Below are positions 15,083-23,485 of a DNA stretch of 64,000 nt, piece after piece (position 1 is the first letter of the stretch; every line of letters starts with the position of its first letter). The position numbers and the translations under genes were made by a program. The stretch is taken from the NCBI RefSeq assembly GCF_028747205.1, contig NZ_CP112880.1:7413501-7477500 (forward strand), in the 5' to 3' direction. The DNA is from Streptomyces sp. CA-278952. GTDB lineage: Bacteria; Actinomycetota; Actinomycetes; Streptomycetales; Streptomycetaceae. The notes under the pieces are model-generated. The model did no database searches. It was not told the origin of the DNA and worked only from the letters and a program-made list of their open reading frames with translations.

Positions 15083-16836
15083 TCCGTCAGCTCTACCGCG
15101 TCCTGGGACCGGAAGGCTCCCGCCCTCTGAACCGGCTGCTGGTCCTCCAGTCCGGTGCGGCCATCCTCCAAGGCGTCGCCTTCGCCCTCCTCGTGCCGGT
15201 CCTTCAGGCCCTGCTCGGCGCGGACCCCGACGACGCCTGGCCCTGGCTGACGGCGTTCACGGGCTGCGTACTCGGTTACGCGGCGCTGCAGGGCGCCGCT
15301 CTGAGCGGCGGGTTCACCGTAGGCTCCCAGCTTTCCCGGGTGCTGCACCGCCGACTGGCCGACCAGGCCCTGCGCCTGCCGCTGGGCTGGTTCACCGCCG
15401 GCCGCACGGCCGAGTTCAGCAGACTGGCCGGACAGAACGTCATCCAGGTGATGAGCACACCGGCCCACCTGCTGCGCCCGTTCCTCACCTCCCTTCTCAC
15501 CCCGGTGACGCTGGTCATCGCCACCTTCTTCTTCGACGTCCGCACCGCCCTGGTGCTCCTGGTCTGCGCGCCCGTGCTGTTCGCCGTCCAGTGGGCCGGC
15601 GCCGCGATGATGCGCCGACTCGACCTCGGCCGCGACGCCGCGGCCGGCGAATCCGCGGACCGCGTGCTGGAGTACACGCGCAACCAGCCGGTCCTGCGGG
15701 CGTTCGGCCGGACCGCGGAGGGTTACGGAGCGCTGGACGACGCCCTGGTGGCCGAGGCGCGCGCCGATCGGCGGCTCATCGCGCGCGGCCTCCCCGGCCT
15801 GGTCTCGTTCACCTTCGCCACCCGGCTCGTGTTCGCCCTGCTGCTCGCACTCGGGGTGTCCTGGCAGCTCGACGGGTCGCTCACCGTTCCCACCCTGCTG
15901 GCGCTCCTGGTCCTGCTGGTGCGGCTCATCGACAGCGTGTCGTCCGCAGCCGAGGCCGGTGCGGGCATGCGCATCGCCCGCAACACCCTCGAACGGCTCG
16001 GCGCCGTCCTGGACGAACCGCCCTTCCCTCAGCCCGTGGAGCCGCAGGCACCCCGTGACGCGAGCGTGGAGTTCACCGGGGTCGGCTTCCGCTACACCGA
16101 CGGGACGGCCGACGCGGCTTCCGCACGCCCGGTCCTCAACGACGTGTCCTTCCGCCTGCCCGAGCGCAGCATGACCGCACTGGTCGGGCCCTCCGGCGCC
16201 GGCAAGACCACGGTCGCCGCGCTGATCGCCCGCTTCCGCGACACCACGGACGGCACCGTCCGCATCGGCGGAGTCGACGTCCGCGAGATCGCCGCCGACG
16301 ACCTGGCCGCCCATGTCTCCCTCGTCTTCCAGGACGTCTACCTCTTCGACGGATCCATCGAGGAGAACGTCAGGATCGCGTCCCCGGACGCCGCCCCGGA
16401 CGAACTGGCCACCGCCGCCGCCCTGTCCGGGCTCGACCGGGTGATCGCGGAGCTTCCCGACGGCTGGGACACCAAGGTGGGGGAGGGCGGGGCGAGGCTG
16501 TCCGGAGGGCAGCGTCAGCGCGTGTCCATCGCCCGCGCACTGCTGAAGGACGCTCCCATCCTCATCCTCGACGAGGCCACGGCCGCGCTCGACCAGGAGA
16601 ACGAGGCGTTGTTCGCCGATGCCGTGCGCGCCCTGGCCGACCGCAAAACGCTGCTGGTCATCGCGCACCGGCTGAGCACCGTCGTCCACGCGGACCAGAT
16701 CCTGGTCCTGGAGGACGGTGAGATCACCGAACGAGGCACGCACGACGACCTGGTCACGGCGGGCGGCACCTACGCGTCCTTCTGGCAGCGCCGGACCCGG
16801 GCCCACGGCTGGCGGCTGGAGGCTGCACGGTCATGA
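15079..16836 (+). CDS. ABC transporter, second TMD-NBD half-transporter (YbtP/Q-like)
   Basis: This 585-residue partner of the preceding gene has six predicted membrane helices and a C-terminal ATPase domain with Walker A GPSGAGKTT, canonical signature LSGGQRQRV, Walker B ILILDEATAALD and H-loop VIAHRLST. The fully canonical ATP site contrasts with the partner's LSGGE signature, as is common in heterodimeric half-transporters. The 4-bp overlap implies coupled, roughly stoichiometric synthesis. By analogy to yersiniabactin and mycobactin systems it is likely an inner-membrane importer for metal-loaded metallophore, but export is possible. Confidence 0.92.
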   Translation: MIRQLYRVLGPEGSRPLNRLLVLQSGAAILQGVAFALLVPVLQALLGADPDDAWPWLTAFTGCVLGYAALQGAALSGGFTVGSQLSRVLHRRLADQALRLPLGWFTAGRTAEFSRLAGQNVIQVMSTPAHLLRPFLTSLLTPVTLVIATFFFDVRTALVLLVCAPVLFAVQWAGAAMMRRLDLGRDAAAGESADRVLEYTRNQPVLRAFGRTAEGYGALDDALVAEARADRRLIARGLPGLVSFTFATRLVFALLLALGVSWQLDGSLTVPTLLALLVLLVRLIDSVSSAAEAGAGMRIARNTLERLGAVLDEPPFPQPVEPQAPRDASVEFTGVGFRYTDGTADAASARPVLNDVSFRLPERSMTALVGPSGAGKTTVAALIARFRDTTDGTVRIGGVDVREIAADDLAAHVSLVFQDVYLFDGSIEENVRIASPDAAPDELATAAALSGLDRVIAELPDGWDTKVGEGGARLSGGQRQRVSIARALLKDAPILILDEATAALDQENEALFADAVRALADRKTLLVIAHRLSTVVHADQILVLEDGEITERGTHDDLVTAGGTYASFWQRRTRAHGWRLEAARS

Positions 16837-16900
16837 CTTCCCATCACGCACCAGCGATCCGCCGGACACTGCCGGAGCGCCAGAGAGAGAGCACGACACC

Positions 16901-18307
16901 ATGAGTACCGGCCTGACGAAGACCTGGGACGCGTGGGCGGATGCCGTCCCGCGACTGGCGCGCTCAAGCACCCTGGAACCCTGCGACGACCCCGCGGGCA
17001 CGGCCACCCGCCTCGCCCAAGCCGCCCTTGCCGACCAGTACATGGTGTACGAGGCGGCAGCGGGTGTCTGGCACTTCGCTGCGGGCTCCGCCGAGAGCCT
17101 CACCGCGCACGCGGCCGGCATCACGGCGCGAGCGGCGGGGCGCACCTGGACGGCTCCCACCGACGGCAGCCCGCTGACGATGTTCGCCGACGCACTGAGC
17201 GCCCTCTCCGCGGCGCACGGTGCGCACGACAGCGAACGTCACTTCTACGGCTGGGCCGCCTTCGAGCTCGCCCACCTCCTCCACGCGGACCCCGCGGCCA
17301 CCGGTGACGGACCTCTGCTGCACGCACTGATCCCATCCGTCGAGGTGACCCTCACCAGCGACCGGACCGTGATCCGCGCGGTGGACGAGGCATGGCTCCA
17401 CAAGGTCTGTGACCTGCTGGCGGAGCCGATTACGCGACATCTCGCTCCGAACGGGACGACCCCGGAGGCGTCCGAGCGGATCATCGCGGCCGGCACGGAC
17501 GCCTACGGCAGGGCGGTGTCCCGAACGATCGAGGACATCCGCGCCGGGCTCCTGGAGAAGGCCGTCGTCTCCCGGAAGGTTCCGCTGCCCGCCGCGCCGT
17601 CCGTGGACTTCCCCGCGACCTATCTCACGGGCCGCCGGGCCAACACTCCTGCCCGCTCCTACCTGCTGGAACTCGGGGGCTACCGGGCGGCCGGGTTCAG
17701 CCCGGAGACCGTCCTGGAGGTCGGCGAGGACGGCCGCGTCAGCACCCAGCCCCTCGCAGGCACCCGCGCACACGGGACGGACCCGGCGGAGAACGAGCGC
17801 CTGCGCGCGGAACTGCTCACCGATCCCAAAGAGGTGCACGAGCACGCCGTATCCGTACGCCTCGCCTGGGACGAGATGGCGGCGGTGTGCCGGCCCGGGT
17901 CCGTCACCGTCGAGGAGTTCATGGCGGTCCGGCCGCGCGGTCCGGTCCAGCACCTCGCCTCACGCGTGACAGGCCGACTGCGGCCCGATGCCGGACCGTG
18001 GGACGCCTTCGCCTCGGTCTTCCCGGCGATCACCGCCACCGGAGTCTCCAAACGCTCCGCCCTCCAGGCGCTGGCCCGCCACGAGGAGGGGCCACGCGGC
18101 CTGTACGGCGGCGCGGTCTTCCGGGGGAGCACCGGCGGCGCCCTCGACGCCGCCCTCGTCCTGCGCACCCTCATCGGTGAGGGCGACGAGACGTGGCTGC
18201 GCGCGGGTGCGGGAGTCACCGCTCAATCCATCCCCGAACGGGAGATAGAAGAGACCTGCGAGAAACTCCGCAGCGTCGCCCCGCACCTGAGATTCGCCAT
18301 TCAGTAG
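16901..18307 (+). CDS. Salicylate synthase (Irp9/MbtI-type chorismate-utilising enzyme)
   Basis: A 468-residue member of the anthranilate/isochorismate synthase superfamily, of the type that turns chorismate into salicylate plus pyruvate in one enzyme. Family landmarks are YGWAAFELAHLL, EKAVVSRKVPLP, the FPAITATGVSK segment, GLYGGAVFRG, and the C-terminal AGAGVTAQSIPEREIEETCEK. Its presence fits a salicylate starter unit loaded by an AMP-ligase outside the window. It sits 64 bp after the transporter pair and is the last biosynthetic gene on this strand. The ATG at 16901 gives the expected family N-terminus; the upstream in-frame extension overlaps the transporter and is rejected. Confidence 0.93.
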   Translation: MSTGLTKTWDAWADAVPRLARSSTLEPCDDPAGTATRLAQAALADQYMVYEAAAGVWHFAAGSAESLTAHAAGITARAAGRTWTAPTDGSPLTMFADALSALSAAHGAHDSERHFYGWAAFELAHLLHADPAATGDGPLLHALIPSVEVTLTSDRTVIRAVDEAWLHKVCDLLAEPITRHLAPNGTTPEASERIIAAGTDAYGRAVSRTIEDIRAGLLEKAVVSRKVPLPAAPSVDFPATYLTGRRANTPARSYLLELGGYRAAGFSPETVLEVGEDGRVSTQPLAGTRAHGTDPAENERLRAELLTDPKEVHEHAVSVRLAWDEMAAVCRPGSVTVEEFMAVRPRGPVQHLASRVTGRLRPDAGPWDAFASVFPAITATGVSKRSALQALARHEEGPRGLYGGAVFRGSTGGALDAALVLRTLIGEGDETWLRAGAGVTAQSIPEREIEETCEKLRSVAPHLRFAIQ

Positions 18308-18339
18308 ATTCCGCAGCCGGCAGTGCCCACCGAAGCCGG

Positions 18340-18379
18340 TGAAATGCATTCTCAGAATGAGCATCGATAATCGTTACCG
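18340..18379. promoter_or_regulatory. Candidate Zur boxes upstream of the His-rich protein gene
   Basis: Two palindromic 15-mers lie between the salicylate synthase and the His-rich protein gene. The first, at 18340-18354 (TGAAATGCATTCTCA), keeps the TGAAA...TCA frame and agrees at 11 of 15 positions with the actinobacterial Zur consensus TGAAAATGATTTTCA as I recall it. The second, at 18365-18379 (CGATAATCGTTACCG), has CG-TAA...TTA-CG symmetry and resembles related Zur sites. It is established that Zur controls coelibactin genes in S. coelicolor. Assignment of these sites is inference from sequence alone. Confidence 0.5.
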
Positions 18380-18502
18380 ATAGCACGCTGGGTAATGGGC
18401 CTGCTTGCCGAGGCGTGTTGTCTGTGGCAGCCTCGGCCGCGAGGGTAGAAAACAGGAGGACGCTGAAATCCGCCGCCTCGAAAAGGGCGGTGATCTGAAT
18501 TC

Positions 18503-18820
18503 ATGGAGATGAGTGAAGTGGCGACTTCCCTGCAGCATCAGCCGCACCCCGGTCATGACCACGCGCACGCCGCAGGCTGCGGGCACGTTGCGGTCCCGCA
18601 CGGCGATCATGTCGACTACGCGCATGACGGGCATCTGCACCGTGAGCACGACGGCCACGTGGACGAGTGCGAGGCCGGCGAGCACCGGGAGCATTCCTCA
18701 CACGCCCACGCGCACGGCGAGGGCTGTGGGCATGTGGCGGTTCCGCACGGTGACCACATGGACTACGTGCACGACGGCCACCGGCACGCGGCTCACGAGG
18801 ACCACTGGGACGACCACTGA
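18503..18820 (+). CDS. Small histidine-rich metal-binding protein with a duplicated HGDH module
   Basis: This 105-residue protein contains 27 histidines and three cysteines (26, 56, 75). Two copies of the module GCGHVAVPHGDHxDYxHDGH occur at residues 25-44 and 74-93, a 49-residue period, each flanked by His-rich spacers; the C-terminus ends HEDHWDDH. There is no signal peptide or membrane helix, so it should be cytosolic. The composition predicts binding of several zinc (or nickel) ions. It follows the metallophore cluster on the same strand behind two Zur-box-like sequences and is followed by a strong terminator, so I infer a zinc-storage or chaperone role under zinc limitation. Small proteins with this motif recur in actinobacterial genomes, but I know of no established function. 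The second in-frame ATG (18509) is an alternative start. Confidence 0.85.
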   Translation: MEMSEVATSLQHQPHPGHDHAHAAGCGHVAVPHGDHVDYAHDGHLHREHDGHVDECEAGEHREHSSHAHAHGEGCGHVAVPHGDHMDYVHDGHRHAAHEDHWDDH

Positions 18821-18843
18821 ACGTTTCGCGTGCACCATCCGAG

Positions 18844-18888
18844 AACGTAGAACGCACCCCTGCTCTCCGGGGTGCGTTCTACGTTTTT
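18844..18888 (+). terminator. Strong intrinsic terminator after the His-rich gene
   Basis: A perfect 17-bp inverted repeat (18844-18860 with 18869-18885) encloses an 8-base loop and ends in a T-run at 18884-18888. It lies 24 bp past the His-rich stop codon and closes the metallophore-side transcription unit. The oppositely oriented membrane protein gene at 19096-20643 could share it in reverse, though the T-run suits the plus strand. Confidence 0.9.
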
Positions 18889-19095
18889 CCGTACTCCCGC
18901 AGAGAAGATCTGTGCGCCGTCGGCTCCGGCGTCGCGTCCGGACCGCCCCGCCCCCGGTAGGGGTACGTCCACCCGCTCACCGGGCAGGAGCCGCGCGACC
19001 ACGTCGACCGGGACGGGCTCTTCCCCGACGAGCACGTCCGGGCCCTGTTCGGCATCCGATGAACGGCCGGTGGCCGGCCTCGGTGCCCCGGCCTG
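18889..19095 (+). pseudogene. Intergenic stretch with a possible C-terminal coding remnant
   Basis: No intact gene is visible. On the plus strand, 18961-19062 reads directly after an in-frame TAG as a 33-residue peptide (VHPLTGQEPRDH ... FPDEHVRALFGIR) ending in TGA. It has protein-like composition and GC-rich third positions, as a decayed gene end would. I cannot name the parent family. It could equally be chance in high-GC DNA. Confidence 0.25.
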
Positions 19096-20643
19096 CTACT
19101 CCACCCGGCTGAGGCGGGAGAAGAGACCTCTGTGCGCCCAGCCCGTGCGGCGCAGTCCGGTCCAGACACAGCCGGCGGCGATCCCGACGGCGAGTGCCGT
19201 CGCACCGACCGCGGACGGAAGCGCGGCCATCAGGGCGACGCCCATCGACACGACGACGAACCCGTCGAACTGCCAGGCAACGACACGCAGCCCGGAGAGG
19301 TCGCCGAACGGCGTGATGACGGGAAGGAGCAGTTCGAGCGGAAGATCCAGCTTCATCTCGCGCAGGAACCTGGCGCCCAGCGCCATGACCACCGACCCGG
19401 CGAGAAGAAGGGCCGTGTCACCCAGACGCCCGCTGTGGTGGTCCCACCGGGGAACGACGGCGAAGCCACCCCCCAGGAGAGCACAGATCGTCACCGCGGC
19501 GACGGGCCAGGTCAGCGTGCGGGCAAGGGTTCCACCCCACCGTTCGCCGAACAGCGGAGCCAGGGTCAGCTCATCTCGCAATCCGCGCCACGTCTCGCCC
19601 ACCCACCCCGATCCCAGGTACACACACAGCGCCCCCAGCGCCCACAGCCACGACGCCGGCCCGTCCCCCCGCCCGCCTGCACCGTGCGTCAGCACGGAGG
19701 AGCCGATCAGAAGGAGTGCCGCGCCCGCGCTCGCGCGCCCGGGTGTGCGCAGTGCTCGGATCGCACCCTGCGAAAGATATCCGCGCAGACGCCCGTCCGG
19801 ACGGATCAGGGCCGAGGTGAAGCCGGACGGCTCCGGCCGGTACAGATCCAGCGCGTGATGGAGTGTCCCGGTCCAAACGTATGTACCGGCCTGGGAGGCG
19901 CGGGCCGACTCGCGGGCGAGCCGGGCGAGGTCGACGGTACGGATCGCCCGGAGGGCCGCCCGCCCCAGGACCGCCGCGGTGGCCGCCAGCACTCCGGCGA
20001 GGAGCCACAGCCCGATTCCTTTATCCGGAGCCACCCGGCTCACCCCGGCGACCACAACTGCCGCGCCGCCGAAGGCAGAAGCCAGCAGGAGATTGTCGCG
20101 CAACGGCCGAACCTGGCCCCAGAGCCACACGAACGCCGCGAGGGCGCTGAGCCCCACCCCGGACGCGAGGCCCTGCACCGCGGAATCGAGGTGATCGAAG
20201 AGGTCGGTCGCGAGGTACGCCGCCGTGCAGGCCGACAGCAGTCCGGTCGTACCGACGTACGTCAGTCTGCGCCGGGCTATCGTGCCGAGGTAGCGCGTCG
20301 GGGAGATGTCCGTGGACATGAACACGTGCAGCAGGAAGGGCTGGACGACCACCGGCCCCCAGAACCGCCCGGCGATCTGGGCCCCCCAGCACACCGCCAC
20401 CGCGAGCGCGCAGACCCAGGGCACCGCCTCCGTGAGAGACCCTACGGTGACCGACGCGGGCGAAGTGCTCCGGGCGTGGACGACCGGCACCAGGTAGAAC
20501 GCGGCGAACAGGGCGACGAGGTAGAGGGTGTACGCGTGCCCGCGCACAGTGCCGCGGTCACCCCGGCGGGCGTAACGCTGCCGCACGGCACGGACGCGCC
20601 CCGCGGCGTCGGGCTCGGGTGCCGCAAAAGTGCCCACCGTCAT
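19096..20643 (-). CDS. Polytopic membrane protein, probable ABC permease
   Basis: A 515-residue protein with many hydrophobic segments spread over its length (for example YTLYLVALFAAFYLVPVV and GLWLLAGVLAATAAVLG) and a long polar stretch around residues 225-290. No family signature is recognised. Its start overlaps the stop of the ATPase gene upstream by 4 bp (ATGA), so the two are co-transcribed and probably form one ABC transporter. The substrate is unknown. The polar middle region containing AGTYVWTGTLHHALDLYRPEP may face the cytoplasm and contact the ATPase. Confidence 0.8.
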   Translation of the reverse strand: MTVGTFAAPEPDAAGRVRAVRQRYARRGDRGTVRGHAYTLYLVALFAAFYLVPVVHARSTSPASVTVGSLTEAVPWVCALAVAVCWGAQIAGRFWGPVVVQPFLLHVFMSTDISPTRYLGTIARRRLTYVGTTGLLSACTAAYLATDLFDHLDSAVQGLASGVGLSALAAFVWLWGQVRPLRDNLLLASAFGGAAVVVAGVSRVAPDKGIGLWLLAGVLAATAAVLGRAALRAIRTVDLARLARESARASQAGTYVWTGTLHHALDLYRPEPSGFTSALIRPDGRLRGYLSQGAIRALRTPGRASAGAALLLIGSSVLTHGAGGRGDGPASWLWALGALCVYLGSGWVGETWRGLRDELTLAPLFGERWGGTLARTLTWPVAAVTICALLGGGFAVVPRWDHHSGRLGDTALLLAGSVVMALGARFLREMKLDLPLELLLPVITPFGDLSGLRVVAWQFDGFVVVSMGVALMAALPSAVGATALAVGIAAGCVWTGLRRTGWAHRGLFSRLSRVE

Positions 20644-21272
20644 CCCAGCTCCACGCGGCCGTCACTCGCCTCTGCCAGGGCGGGCTCATGGGTGGCGACC
20701 AGAAAGGCTGTGCCCTTCTCCGCCCGCTCCGTGAGCAGGGTCGCCACCAGTTCGACGCGATCGCTGTCGAGGTGTCGCTCGGGCTCGTCGAGCAGTACCA
20801 CGTCGGCGGGGCGCACCAACGTCATCGCGAGGCTGAAGAGTTGAAGCTGACCCGACGAGACCTGATGGGGAAACCGCTCGCCCAGCGGGGACAGACCCAG
20901 TCGGTCGATGACCTCTGCGGCGGCTTCGGCGGTCGTCGCGCTGTTGCCGTACCAGGAGGCGGCAACCAGGGTCACCTGCTCGCGCAGTGTCATGTCACGG
21001 GCGAACGGGATCGCGTCGACCAAGGAAGCCATGAGGCGTCGGTGCTGCGGCTTTGCCGTGTCGGCGCGTTCGCCCCGCACCGAACACGAACCGGCCGTGA
21101 GACTCCGGCTGCCCAGAAAGGCCCGCAGGAGCGTCGTCTTCCCCGACCCGTTGCCGCCGGTGAGGCACCAGACCTCGCCCGGCATCACCGCGAACGAGGT
21201 CGGCTCCAGCAGGGTGACGTCGCCCAGGGTGACCGTGGCGCCCTCGGCCGCGATGATGGGAACAGCGGGCAC
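20640..21272 (-). CDS. ABC transporter ATPase with a degenerate signature motif
   Basis: A compact 210-residue nucleotide-binding subunit. Walker A is GGNGSGKTT, Walker B is ADVVLLDEPERHLDSD and the H-loop is ATHEPA. The signature reads SSGQLQLFSLAM where LSGGQ is expected, so the second position is Ser and the motif is altered. It is the first gene of a two-gene minus-strand operon with the 515-residue membrane protein. It is divergent from the MarR-family gene, with 137 bp between the two start codons, so MarR control is possible but unproven. Confidence 0.88.
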   Translation of the reverse strand: MPAVPIIAAEGATVTLGDVTLLEPTSFAVMPGEVWCLTGGNGSGKTTLLRAFLGSRSLTAGSCSVRGERADTAKPQHRRLMASLVDAIPFARDMTLREQVTLVAASWYGNSATTAEAAAEVIDRLGLSPLGERFPHQVSSGQLQLFSLAMTLVRPADVVLLDEPERHLDSDRVELVATLLTERAEKGTAFLVATHEPALAEASDGRVELG

Positions 21273-21409
21273 TTCGCCTCCAGAACCACAAGCATCTCGC
21301 GTGAGCGTGCAGTGTATGCGTCGCCCGCATACGATCCGTCGACGGCCGCCGTGCCGGAAAGCGACATGCGTGGATAGTTTCGTAATCCACTACTTAGTAC
21401 GCTGGCGCG

Positions 21410-21883
21410 ATGAGCGCACAGACGACTAGTGACCTGGTGGTGCAGTTGCAGCTGCTCGGCCGGGACATCGAACTCGAAGCATCCAGGCGGCTGGAGGAGA
21501 TGGGCACATCGCTGCGTACGGTGAGCGTGCTGATGTGTGCCGACGGCAACGGCAAGACCCAGGGTGAGCTCGCGGAGCTCGCCTGCCTCGACAAGTCCAC
21601 GATGGTCCACACGCTCGACGCACTGGAGCGGGGCGGCCTCGCGACGCGCAGGCCGTCGGAGAAGGACCGCAGGGCGCGCGTGGTCGATGTGACCGACGAG
21701 GGCCGCGAACTGATGGCGACCGCCGAGCCCGTGCTGGGCGAACTCTACGAAGCGGTGCTCGGCAGACTGCCGGAGGCGGACCGCGGGCCATTCCTCCGCT
21801 CGCTCTCCCTGCTCGTCGACGGCCGCTCCCCGGGACCGGTCGTGACGGCCGAACGGCCCCCCAGGAGGCGCTCTGCGCGGTGA
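21410..21883 (+). CDS. MarR-family transcriptional regulator
   Basis: A 157-residue winged-helix repressor with the typical MarR pattern: dimerising N-terminal helix, recognition region GELAELACLDKSTMVHTLDALERGGL, and wing RRPSEKDRRARVVDVTDEG. It lies 105 bp upstream of, and in the same direction as, an MFS exporter, the classic local repressor-pump arrangement. The strong inverted repeat at 21907-21933, just after this gene and before the exporter, is the best operator candidate. The inducer is presumably a small hydrophobic or phenolic compound or drug. Confidence 0.92.
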   Translation: MSAQTTSDLVVQLQLLGRDIELEASRRLEEMGTSLRTVSVLMCADGNGKTQGELAELACLDKSTMVHTLDALERGGLATRRPSEKDRRARVVDVTDEGRELMATAEPVLGELYEAVLGRLPEADRGPFLRSLSLLVDGRSPGPVVTAERPPRRRSAR

Positions 21884-21906
21884 AGACTGACAGGTCAGGA
21901 GTGTGC

Positions 21907-21933
21907 TTGCGAAATAGATCGTCTATTGCGCAA
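21907..21933. promoter_or_regulatory. Operator-like inverted repeat upstream of the MFS exporter
   Basis: Two 12-base arms, TTGCGAAATAGA (21907-21918) and TCTATTGCGCAA (21922-21933), face each other across a TCG spacer and match at 11 of 12 positions. The AT-rich core is unusual for this DNA. Its size and place, 55 bp before the exporter start, fit a MarR-family operator. Confidence 0.7.
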
Positions 21934-21988
21934 CCATCTGCTAGCGTTTGCTCGCCGACAACACGCTCCTGACCCAGGGATCGAGACA

Positions 21989-23434
21989 ATGGACAGCGCC
22001 CGCTCGCGATGGATCGCACTGACAGTCCTGTGCATTGGCACACTGATGACGATCCTCGATGAAACGATCGTCAATGTGGCGTTACCCGTGATGCGGGAGG
22101 AGCTCGGGTTCTCCCAGGGGGGCGTCTCATGGGTGATCAACGCCTACCTGATCGCCTACGGCGGTCTGCTCATCTTCGCCGGACGGCTCGGCGACCTGAT
22201 CGGCCACAAGAACGTCCTGCTCCTCGGCGTATCGCTCTTCACGATCTCGTCCGTGGCGGCGGGCTTCTCGCAGAACGCGCCGACCCTGGTCGCCGCCCGG
22301 TTCGGGCAGGGCGCAGGTGCCGCGCTGGTCACGGCGGTGACCCTCGCGATCATCGTGACGATGTTCCAGGAACCCGGTGAGCAGACCAGGGCGATCGGCT
22401 TCTACAGCTTCACCTTCGCCGGCGGCGGCGCACTCGGCCTGATCGCCGGTGGTGTGCTGATGGAGCTGACCACCTGGCACTGGCTGTTCTTCATCAACCT
22501 GCCGATCGGTGTCATCAGCGTCATCCTCGGCTGGAAGCTGCTCCCCGGCGGCAAGGGACTCGGCCTCTCCGCCGGCCTCGACGTATCGGGTGCGGCCCTG
22601 CTGGTCTCGTCCGTCTCCCTGCTCGTCTACGGCATCGTCAACGCCGAGCACAACGGCTGGACCGGCAGCACGCCGGCCTACTTGGTGGGCGCGGTCGTCC
22701 TGATGACCGCCTTCGTGATCCGCCAGAAGAAGGCCAAGGCGCCCCTGTTCAACCTCGGCATCCTGAGCGACCGCGACGTGGCGGGCGCCAACATCGTCCA
22801 GTTCCTCGTCTCCGGCGGGCTCTACGGGTCGTTCTTCGTGGCGACGCTCTACCTGCAGCAGGTCCTCGGCTACACGCCGATGGAGATGGCACTGGCATTC
22901 CTCCCGCTGACGGTGATCACCGCCCTCGGGTCGATCGCGATCAGTCCCTACCTGACCGGGAAGCTGGGCGAGCGAGTCGGGCTCGTCATCGGCCTCGCGA
23001 TCTTCCTTGCCGGAGCGCTGTTCCTCGCCCGTACGCCGCTGGAAGCGACGTACGCGATGGACGTACTGCCCTCGATGCTCCTGCTCGGCCTGGGTATCGG
23101 TCTCTGCCTGCCGCCGATCATGAGCCTGGCGATGTCCACCGCCGGTGAGGACGAGGTCGGTGTGATCTCCGGTCTGACCAACTCGACCGGACAGGTCGGT
23201 GGCGCGCTGTGGGTCGCCATCGTCGCCTCGGCCGCGGGCTCCGTGACGGCCTCCCGGATGGACGGGGGCACCAACGAGCGGGAATCCGTGAACGCCGGCC
23301 TGATGTACGGCAGCCTGGTCCTCGCGGGAGCGCTCGTCGTCGCGATCACCGTAGCGGCGTTCGTGATCCGCGGGCGGTCGACGGAGGCAGCCGCCGACGG
23401 GGCCGCCGCCAAGGACGCGGTCCCCGTGGCCTGA
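21989..23434 (+). CDS. MFS multidrug exporter, DHA2 (EmrB/QacA) type, with a TTA codon
   Basis: A 481-residue transporter, long enough for 14 membrane helices. It has the DHA2 landmarks LDETIVNVALPVM in helix 1 and the motif-A loop GRLGDLIGHKNVLLLG after helix 2. It should export drugs or metabolites by proton antiport. The ATG at 21989 is preferred over the upstream in-frame start at 21926 because it places MDSARSRWIALTVLCIGTLMTILDETIVN as the usual N-terminus and keeps the operator palindrome outside the coding region. The 32nd codon (22082-22084) is TTA, which in Streptomyces requires the bldA tRNA, so expression may be tied to development. Confidence 0.93.
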   Translation: MDSARSRWIALTVLCIGTLMTILDETIVNVALPVMREELGFSQGGVSWVINAYLIAYGGLLIFAGRLGDLIGHKNVLLLGVSLFTISSVAAGFSQNAPTLVAARFGQGAGAALVTAVTLAIIVTMFQEPGEQTRAIGFYSFTFAGGGALGLIAGGVLMELTTWHWLFFINLPIGVISVILGWKLLPGGKGLGLSAGLDVSGAALLVSSVSLLVYGIVNAEHNGWTGSTPAYLVGAVVLMTAFVIRQKKAKAPLFNLGILSDRDVAGANIVQFLVSGGLYGSFFVATLYLQQVLGYTPMEMALAFLPLTVITALGSIAISPYLTGKLGERVGLVIGLAIFLAGALFLARTPLEATYAMDVLPSMLLLGLGIGLCLPPIMSLAMSTAGEDEVGVISGLTNSTGQVGGALWVAIVASAAGSVTASRMDGGTNERESVNAGLMYGSLVLAGALVVAITVAAFVIRGRSTEAAADGAAAKDAVPVA

Positions 23435-23460
23435 CCCTGGGGCCGCGCCCCGCCCGAAGC

Positions 23461-23485
23461 GCCGGCCGCCGTGCTCGCGGCCGGC
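23461..23485 (+). terminator. Hairpin downstream of the MFS gene
   Basis: A perfect 9-bp GC stem (GCCGGCCGC at 23461-23469 with 23477-23485) and a 7-base loop lie 26 bp beyond the exporter stop codon. There is no T-run, as is often the case for Streptomyces terminators. Confidence 0.6.

Noticed and set aside
18320..18360. Hairpin terminator directly after salicylate synthase
   Set aside because: No stem comparable to the one at 18844-18888 is visible; the symmetry here is better explained as Zur-box-like.
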